Below are positions 57,591 to 64,000 of a stretch of 64,000 nucleotides of DNA, piece by piece (within the stretch, counting starts at the first letter, position 1; the number at the start of each line of letters is the position of its first letter). A program made the position numbers and the translations under genes. The DNA comes from Annona cherimola (taxonomy: Eukaryota; Streptophyta; Magnoliopsida; Magnoliales; Annonaceae): positions 97,492,595 through 97,556,594 of the forward strand of contig CM059971.1 in assembly GCA_030490835.1 (NCBI GenBank). Reading direction: 5' to 3'. The notes below the pieces were generated by a model, which was not told the origin of the DNA, searched no databases, and saw only the letters and a list, made by a program, of their open reading frames with translations.

Positions 57591-60289
57591 TTCCGTGTAT
57601 CTAAGTTGTGTGAGTTTAAGATTGCGTATTGGTAGATGTACAACTTAAGCAAGGTACACATGACTATGAGTAGCGTACAAATTATTATCCACTCCCACAA
57701 ATAGGTTATGGGTAGGGTAGATATGTTATAGACCTATAATCCGCATTGGTACTTATATGGGTGATTAATTGGGTATGTAAAATTATATATATATATAATA
57801 TTATATATTATATGTTGTGTTTTATTTATGATGTCTTATGTGTACATCTATTTTAATAAATTCAAATCTAAATGAATCTTGTGCTCTATGGAATTGTGGA
57901 TTGTGAAGTAAGAAACCAGCTCGGTTATACATATGTTATTGACTTCCTAAAGTTTTTTATAAATAAGCTTATGAATTATGATTGTAATATATTAATAATT
58001 TTAATGTTGAGTTCTAACATTCTATACTTTATATTTTTATATAATAATATAAACAATAATATATGTATTTATGGTTTTAAAATGTAAATAAGGATTTCTT
58101 TGTATTATTTAAAATAATATATAAATATATTTTTAAAATATTATATTTGAGTATTAAAGAGACCGATTTAGAACTTAAATAGGAACTGACCATATGGGTA
58201 ATGAGTAAAGTAGGATATCGATAAATGGGTTGGGTAGGATAGGATAGGATACATTTTTTGCAAATAGGGTACAAGTAGCATAGATCATTATACAAACCGA
58301 ACCAACCCAAGTTATACTCCTACGTATTGGTTTTACGTAAGAACCCACACGAGTTCTATTTATAGGCATATCAGTTAGAGATTCAGTGAAATCTTAGGAG
58401 TCTCATTGGGATATGAGAGAGGGGTTTAACAAAATGTTCTTATTCAGGGTATGTGTGAGGTATTTTTATATGTATCTCTTGAACCTATTTATCATAGGCG
58501 TCTCTCTTCTTTAGTTTTTTTCTTCTTGGTTTGAAGTGTTTTTGACATAAATCTTGGTTTTTTTTGTTGTGTTTAATCTTACTGTTTCTTTGATTTTATT
58601 TTAATTTGTGCGTACTTCCCGTGTAATAGGTATCAACCGAATCTCGTTTCCTAATAATTTTAAATTAAAAAGTTTTGATGTAGCCAAATATGACTAGCAA
58701 AAAATTATGAAAAATTAAAGAATAATACAATGTGACGGATGGTTATTAGTAATAAAAAAGGATAAGATAGACAAATTAGTTGTATATAAAAATATCAAAT
58801 TAAAAATATATAATAATTAAAAAATTGTTAGACAATTAAAACATCATACCACGTCAAATTTGGCAAAGAACTAACCTGAATTTGAATAAAGAAATTGGGT
58901 TGGTGAAAGGCCACACAGCCCGTGACATGCACGAGAGTATCCGATGACACGGAAATGTTCAGCGGACAAATTATTGGCTACACAAGCCTAAAATATCCAA
59001 TATATGGCTCTAAATTTTCTATCATATTTTATACTATAAATTCTAACTAAATTAAAATAAACGAAAGTGTTTCAATCCTTAGGTTGAGTAGCCCAATAAT
59101 TTCAAACATAGATTTTTTAAAAATATTTATACATTGTGATGTCCTAATATTACAAGGGAGCATATTCATACCTTTAGACCATGGAGAAATTTTTTTCTTA
59201 TAAATCCCAACTTGGGGAGAATTGTAAAGACCCCATCTTATGAAGGAAATTGTAAAACCCACCCTTCAGGGGACTAATCTATAAAACCCCTTTTCCACTA
59301 AGGAGAGGGGAGTCGAACACCTACCAATCCATTTAGTGTCAATGATGTTAACAGCTCAAACGTAGATTTTTATCCTCAAATTATTCTAATTTTATGGCCC
59401 ATAAATTCCTTCATTGACTTGATCATTAAATAATTAATATGAAGTAACTAAGATGGTTGAATCTGTTTTTATTCATTCAATTATTTGCAATGTTATTGTA
59501 AATTGAAAGGGTTTCATTGAGCCCAAGCGCTATAAACTAATGTCAGGCTTGGTGTAGAAGTATTAGGTTGGACTTTAGGAGAGCTACTGTCTCTCAAGTA
59601 AGAGTGTTGTCTCTTGCCGCTACTCTTAATAGTTATTATTCATTTGATTGATTGTATTATAAGAAAAAGAGATCTTATAAAATATAAATCCAAGATGGAA
59701 TAACAAAAAAAAACTTTCGTTGGAATATGATAATGGAACATGTATATAATGCAGTGGAGATATTTGGTGGACAGTAATTGCTGGAGTGGTTGATTTGATC
59801 ATTCATCATTTCTCAAGCAACTGGCGGCTAGGAATATGTACATGGTGCATGCATTATGATAATGGTTTTTTGTATCTTTGCTGCTAGTCAACTGGGATGA
59901 TTGCCTTAATCCAAGGAATTCCTAAAGTTTGCGTCTGCATCTGTATATAGTGGGAGGGGTCTAATTTCAACGTGGGATGGATCGGCTGGTCCAAATCCAA
60001 TGCATCTCAATTTGTGGCCCTGTTTGGCATGGGTCGCACGGGGATGTATGATTTAGCAGCAATTACCCACCACGCTAGTTGCTCCTTTTTCAGGACTTTC
60101 AGGGCAAATCATGCATTAAGATAATTAAAGAGATATAATTTGAGATGAGATGTTGGTCCATGAGTACACCTATTCATTTCTTACTATCAACTACTTATAA
60201 CAATTATATATTTTTTACATTACTATTTATATTGTGTTGGTAGAGTTGGTGAAGGGCTAAATGCAACCGAGATCATTTAGCTTTGATGC
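57591..60289. other. AT-rich intergenic region
   Basis: 2.7 kb with no recognised gene. A (TA)n patch lies near 57785, and GGATAGGATAGGATA near 58233 is a short tandem repeat. Short open frames at 57872-58087 (+) and 58077-58369 (-) are unassigned. Confidence 0.35.
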
Positions 60290-60545
60290 ACCTCTGTGTA
60301 TTTAACTTATTTTTTATTTTTTTAAAAAAATTTATATAATTTTTAATCTAAATGTATTTAATATATGTATTTAAAACAATGACGTCTTCGTAACTTTCGA
60401 ATTACTAAAATGACACTGTTTTTAAAAACTCTAAAAATATATTTATAAATCTCGAAAAAAGTAAAATTTGATACATATATTTAGTACACTTAGATTAACA
60501 ATTATCTAAATATTTTTTAAAAAACAAAAAATGATTTAAATACAT
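60290..60545. repeat. AT-rich foldback MITE, copy 8
   Basis: The inverted arms (AATGTATTTAATATATGTAT against ATACATATATTTAGTACACT) surround a centre with GACGTCTTCGTAACTTTCG, close to the CCGTAACTTTCTG of copy 1. Outer words GATGCACCTCTG and GGGTGCACAATA also face each other. Confidence 0.65.
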
Positions 60546-60848
60546 CCGGGTGCACAATATTACGTCTCAATAGAGTTTACCTTTATAGTTATTTTATGCT
60601 CTATCTCTCTATTACTAGCTCATATATATATGTCCAAGTTGAAATAGTTTTCAATCCAAAAAGAATCACAGGAAAAATGGATAATTTAAAAAATAGAGCA
60701 ACGTAATTCAGAAAAAAATAATGATGAAACTTCATTAAAATAATTAAGGTGTTACATCAATTTAAATTTACTATAACTTATAAAAGAAAGAAATTTAAAA
60801 GAACAAGCTTTTTCCCCTGTTGGATCCAAACATATTTTTAGGAGCATA

Positions 60849-61066
60849 GCCATCAGAATAGTACCTTAGTGGTACTGGACAAAGGCATATAATATGCTAA
60901 CCACCCTGGTTCTAGTCTTGCTCATTATAGATTTTTTAATGCATTTTCCACTCATTGTAGGGCTTTTATAAATTTCCCCAGGATGGGGATGTGTTGTGAG
61001 GATTGTAAAGGTGTTTGATTGTAATATAGTTGTCACAGTATATAAATATCAATAAAAAAGTGTTCT
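60849..61066 (+). mobile_element. SINE-like element, family 2, copy 3
   Basis: About 218 bp. A-box-like TACCTTAGTGGTACTGG and B-box-like CTGGTTCTAGTCTTG are followed by the family body (GATTGTAATATAGTTGTCAC, AATATCAATAAAAAAG). A 7-bp duplication GAGCATA flanks it (60842-60848 and 61067-61073). Confidence 0.65.
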
Positions 61067-61254
61067 GAGCATATTAAAATTGAATAAATAGATGTACGAG
61101 AAGAGAAAAAGAAAAAACAAAATGATCCTGTGAACAGGGATAAAATATATTACTCGATATTAAATCTTATCCTATTTATCATTGTAAACAGTTGAAAATC
61201 AGTTCTTTATTCGGTAAATGATACTTAATTTTAATACATTAAGAAATGTTTTAA

Positions 61255-61440
61255 GGCTTGGCTATGTATATAAAGTTTTCAAAGTAATAATCATTTCTAC
61301 AAAGTTATTCATATAACTAACTTATCTATTTCAGATTTATTCTTTTTACTCACCATCATTACTTTTATCATATGGTATTATTTTCTTTTTACAGAAAAAA
61401 ATTTTCATCAAAGAGTTTATGGCTACCCAAACACAGCATT
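61255..61440. repeat. Degenerate MITE of the 20717 type
   Basis: Shares ATTCTTTTTACTCACCATCA, TTTTCATCAAAGAGTTT and a right end ACCCAAACACAGC with the Tourist-like MITE at 20717 (AACCAAACACACCC). The left end is unclear. Confidence 0.45.
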
Positions 61441-63221
61441 AATTAAGAAAACCTGCGGCGGAGAAGTGCCAACTCAAAGTGGATGCATGCACAAAATCAC
61501 CCGCGATATATGAAAACGTGCTGCATAGATCAACTTCTTTATCCCCAAAATTCAATTGCTGACCGAAGCATGAAATTTGGGCCGAAAATTAATAAATCCA
61601 GTGCCTGTGCTTTCGCTCCCATTTCATTTCAATGGGCGACGCGATGACAGACATTAAATAAAGGAGATGGCAAGCATTTTAATCCTACCCTATTTCTCCT
61701 CCAACCTACACTGATACAGCAGAACAGCCTTTGGTTGTTCCCACAACGGTTCAAAGCAGCCGCCCCTTCTTTTTCCTGTATTTTCCATTTGTCATCTTAT
61801 CAACGCGTACTTTTCTTTGTTGGAAGACAGGGTCACACAAATAAAATAAAAATTAGCAAAGAAGAGAAGAGAGAAGATATGAGTGGCTCGCTTGACTTGG
61901 AGAATATATTACAAACCCTCTTAGAATACATGACGATGAATGATCGTGCAATTTGAAACCCATTCGTCTCGATTAATTCTAACAGACCCTCTTAGAATAT
62001 ATGACGTGAATGATAGTGCAATTTGAAGTGCATTTCTTCAGAATTTCATCATGCTTTCAATAAAGCAAAATACAATAAGGCTGAGCAAAAGAAAAGCTCC
62101 GCATAGGGCGGGCCTAGGCGAGTGATATGGTTGTTGGCATAGCCGCTCCGGTAGCAGCGATGGCCAGTCGGCGTCAGACACATGGAGTCGTTAGGACACT
62201 CGATTTTGCTCTGACATTATTTGGAAACCAAGATGTCCACGTGAAGCTGATAAATAGTCCTTTTTTTTATATTTTTTGGGCATTTTGGATGCAATGGAGA
62301 CCCATATGGGAAGTTACGGTCGACAAAATGCAAAGCCTTGGAATTTTTAATTTGTTGCTTATTTTGAATACTTCACGTAGGCGTAACTTGAATAGGGTAT
62401 TACCAGCTGGCACTTTAAAATGGTTAGGATAAATAACATTAAAAAATGGCTAGGATAATTTTTTATTTTTTTTATTCATAGATAGAGTAAGTTCTAAATA
62501 AATAAATAAAAAAAACCTTATTCAATGAAGATATGATAGGTCATAAGATTCTTGTACAGGGGTAGACCTAAGTTACTAATATATATTCAATAGGTCTTTT
62601 ATAAAATATATTATATATTTAAATTTATGAAATTTTTCATTAAAAATATAGAAATATGTTTAATCTATATAATTTAGTACATTTAATAAATTTATTTTTA
62701 AATTATATCATTATCAGATTGATTATAAGTTTTAAGTACAATTTATAATGAAATTATAATTTTCAAATATAATATGAAGGTCATATTCATGAACCAAGTT
62801 AGAACTAAAATTGAAATCGGCACAAACTAAAATAAGACATGGTAAGGGTGCTTAAAGATATGGTAAGATAGGATCATCTTCAAAGTAAATCCAATTGACC
62901 CAAGTTGCATTCCTATTAATTTCTTATTATTCGATTTGCTATGCATGGAGTTTATATACTTGAAGATGCATATTCACACATTTTAATTTGAAAAAATTAT
63001 TGAAAATAAATATATTGAATAACGCATAAGTATCCTACTTGCTAAGTTTTCAGCGCCGGGTTACGTTTGTATTTTCTTTTAAGCTCATCAAGTCTAATGT
63101 GATTAAAAAAGAAGTTTTCATTTTATTTGTTTCACATTCTTAACCATCTGCCTTTTCGGCATTTCAACATTTGAAAAATGGTAGTAATTGCGATTTGGTA
63201 AATGCCTGTATAAAATAAATT
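61441..63221. other. Intergenic region with a 47-bp direct repeat
   Basis: No recognised gene; open frames at 61735-61956 and 62127-62432 are unassigned. 61911-61957 and 61982-62027 are near-identical direct copies (CCCTCTTAGAATA, GTGCAATTTGAA) separated by 24 bases. Confidence 0.5.
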
Positions 63222-63630
63222 TGGTTGTATATAGTATTAATTTAGTTAATATCTAATGTCATTTGGCTACCAATAAGTATATATGACAAAACAAATTGGT
63301 AGCATATTTAGCTATATATATATCGTTGCACATAAATAAATGTAGCAATTTAAAAATATTTGTTGCATATAATGTTATATGCAACCAAAATTTCTATTTG
63401 GATATGCATACTATTAATAGTTGTCAATATTATAAAGTTACATGGTATTAGTTTAGCTAATATCTAATGCCATTTGGCTGCCAATAAGTATAAATGACAA
63501 AACAAAAATAAATTGGTTGCATTTAGCTATATATGTACCGCTGCACATAAATAAATGTAGCCATTTAAAAATATTTGTTGCATATAATGTTATTGCTATT
63601 TGGATGTAAATACTATTAAGAGTTAGCCGT
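63222..63630. repeat. Tandem duplication of about 210 bp
   Basis: Two copies offset by about 211 bases share TTAATATCTAATG / CTAATATCTAATG, CATTTGGCT, CCAATAAGTATA, GCACATAAATAAATGTAGC and AAATATTTGTTGCATATAAT. The second copy is about 190 bp. Nothing coding is seen. The rest to the window end shows no feature. Confidence 0.75.
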
Positions 63631-64000
63631 AAATATTTTAAAAGTTGGTTGCGTTTATTATAATTTACAGCCAAATTTATATTTTACTATAAATAGAGAA
63701 TTGCCCATATGAAATTTTCTCACAGCGAAATTTTGTAGATATTATTAATGAAATTTAATAGAAATTAATGTTCTCTTCATGGAACCATATTTATTGAAGT
63801 TTCTAGATGTTTTTTGCGCCTTATTTTTGATAAATCTTGGAAATTTTGACTTTTAATTTAGTTTCGTATGATAAGTATAACGCAATAATACGGGCTGGTT
63901 CATCACACACAGGCAATGTGCCCATGTTACTGTATTTTATATTCGTCGTTTTTTTTTTTGTTTTTTTTATCAGAATTACAAGTAGCGGGGGTGCTAAAAG

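Noticed and set aside
1..64000. CRISPR arrays, rRNA, bona fide tRNA genes
   Set aside because: No spaced direct-repeat array or rRNA sequence was seen. The tRNA-like boxes found belong to SINE-like repeats and do not form complete cloverleaf genes by eye.

Overview
This is nuclear DNA from a flowering plant. The evidence is intron-containing plant gene families, AT-rich intergenic DNA dense in small transposable elements, SINEs, and an intact-ended Ty3/gypsy Tat-lineage LTR retrotransposon. The lineage is not fixed by the sequence. The GC-rich 5' coding blocks of the AHL and stress-protein genes would fit a monocot or an early-diverging angiosperm. Host genes are few. A DUF7870-type membrane-anchored methyltransferase-like gene (539-1784, +) carries three one-base frameshifts at short C or G runs. 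It is convergent with an AED3-type secreted aspartic protease (2714-4024, -). A four-exon universal stress protein gene (9247-13763, -) has a 3.8-kb last intron loaded with transposon DNA. An intronless AT-hook AHL gene lies at 28583-29416 (+). A decayed glyoxal-oxidase-like fragment lies at about 33505-34075 (-). These genes are unrelated in function. The rest of 1-39.6 kb and 55.3-64 kb is mostly non-autonomous elements: an inverted pair of hAT-like elements (one with a perfect 8-bp target duplication), a 1.25-kb hAT-like element inside the stress-protein intron, a Tourist-like MITE with TAA duplications, a 208-bp CACTA-ended mini-element, three abutting long-TIR MITEs, at least eight copies of an AT-rich foldback family, several SINEs, and a solo LTR with GGTAC duplications. 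The dominant feature is a 15.7-kb Tat-lineage retrotransposon at 39606-55305, flanked by CTTAT duplications. Its two 1178-bp LTRs differ at only two sites by my reading, so it is young. The sense strand holds gag, protease, reverse transcriptase, a degenerate RNase H, a second archaeal-type RNase H and integrase. These are interrupted by an in-frame TAA, a -1 frame change at a run of nine A, and an in-frame TGA. Downstream of integrase, on the opposite strand, lie two separate genes with plant-mobile-domain (PMD/DUF7745-like) signatures. One has four exons and the other two, and all four inferred introns are 73-100 nt, GT-AG and phase 0. A near-perfect palindrome (ACCTAAAAAGTTTTTAGGT) occurs three times at module boundaries of this element, and a different inverted repeat (CATGGACCAAGTCCATG) occurs twice just upstream of each LTR TATA box. 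The antisense spliced gene pair and the palindromes are the most unusual content of the window.
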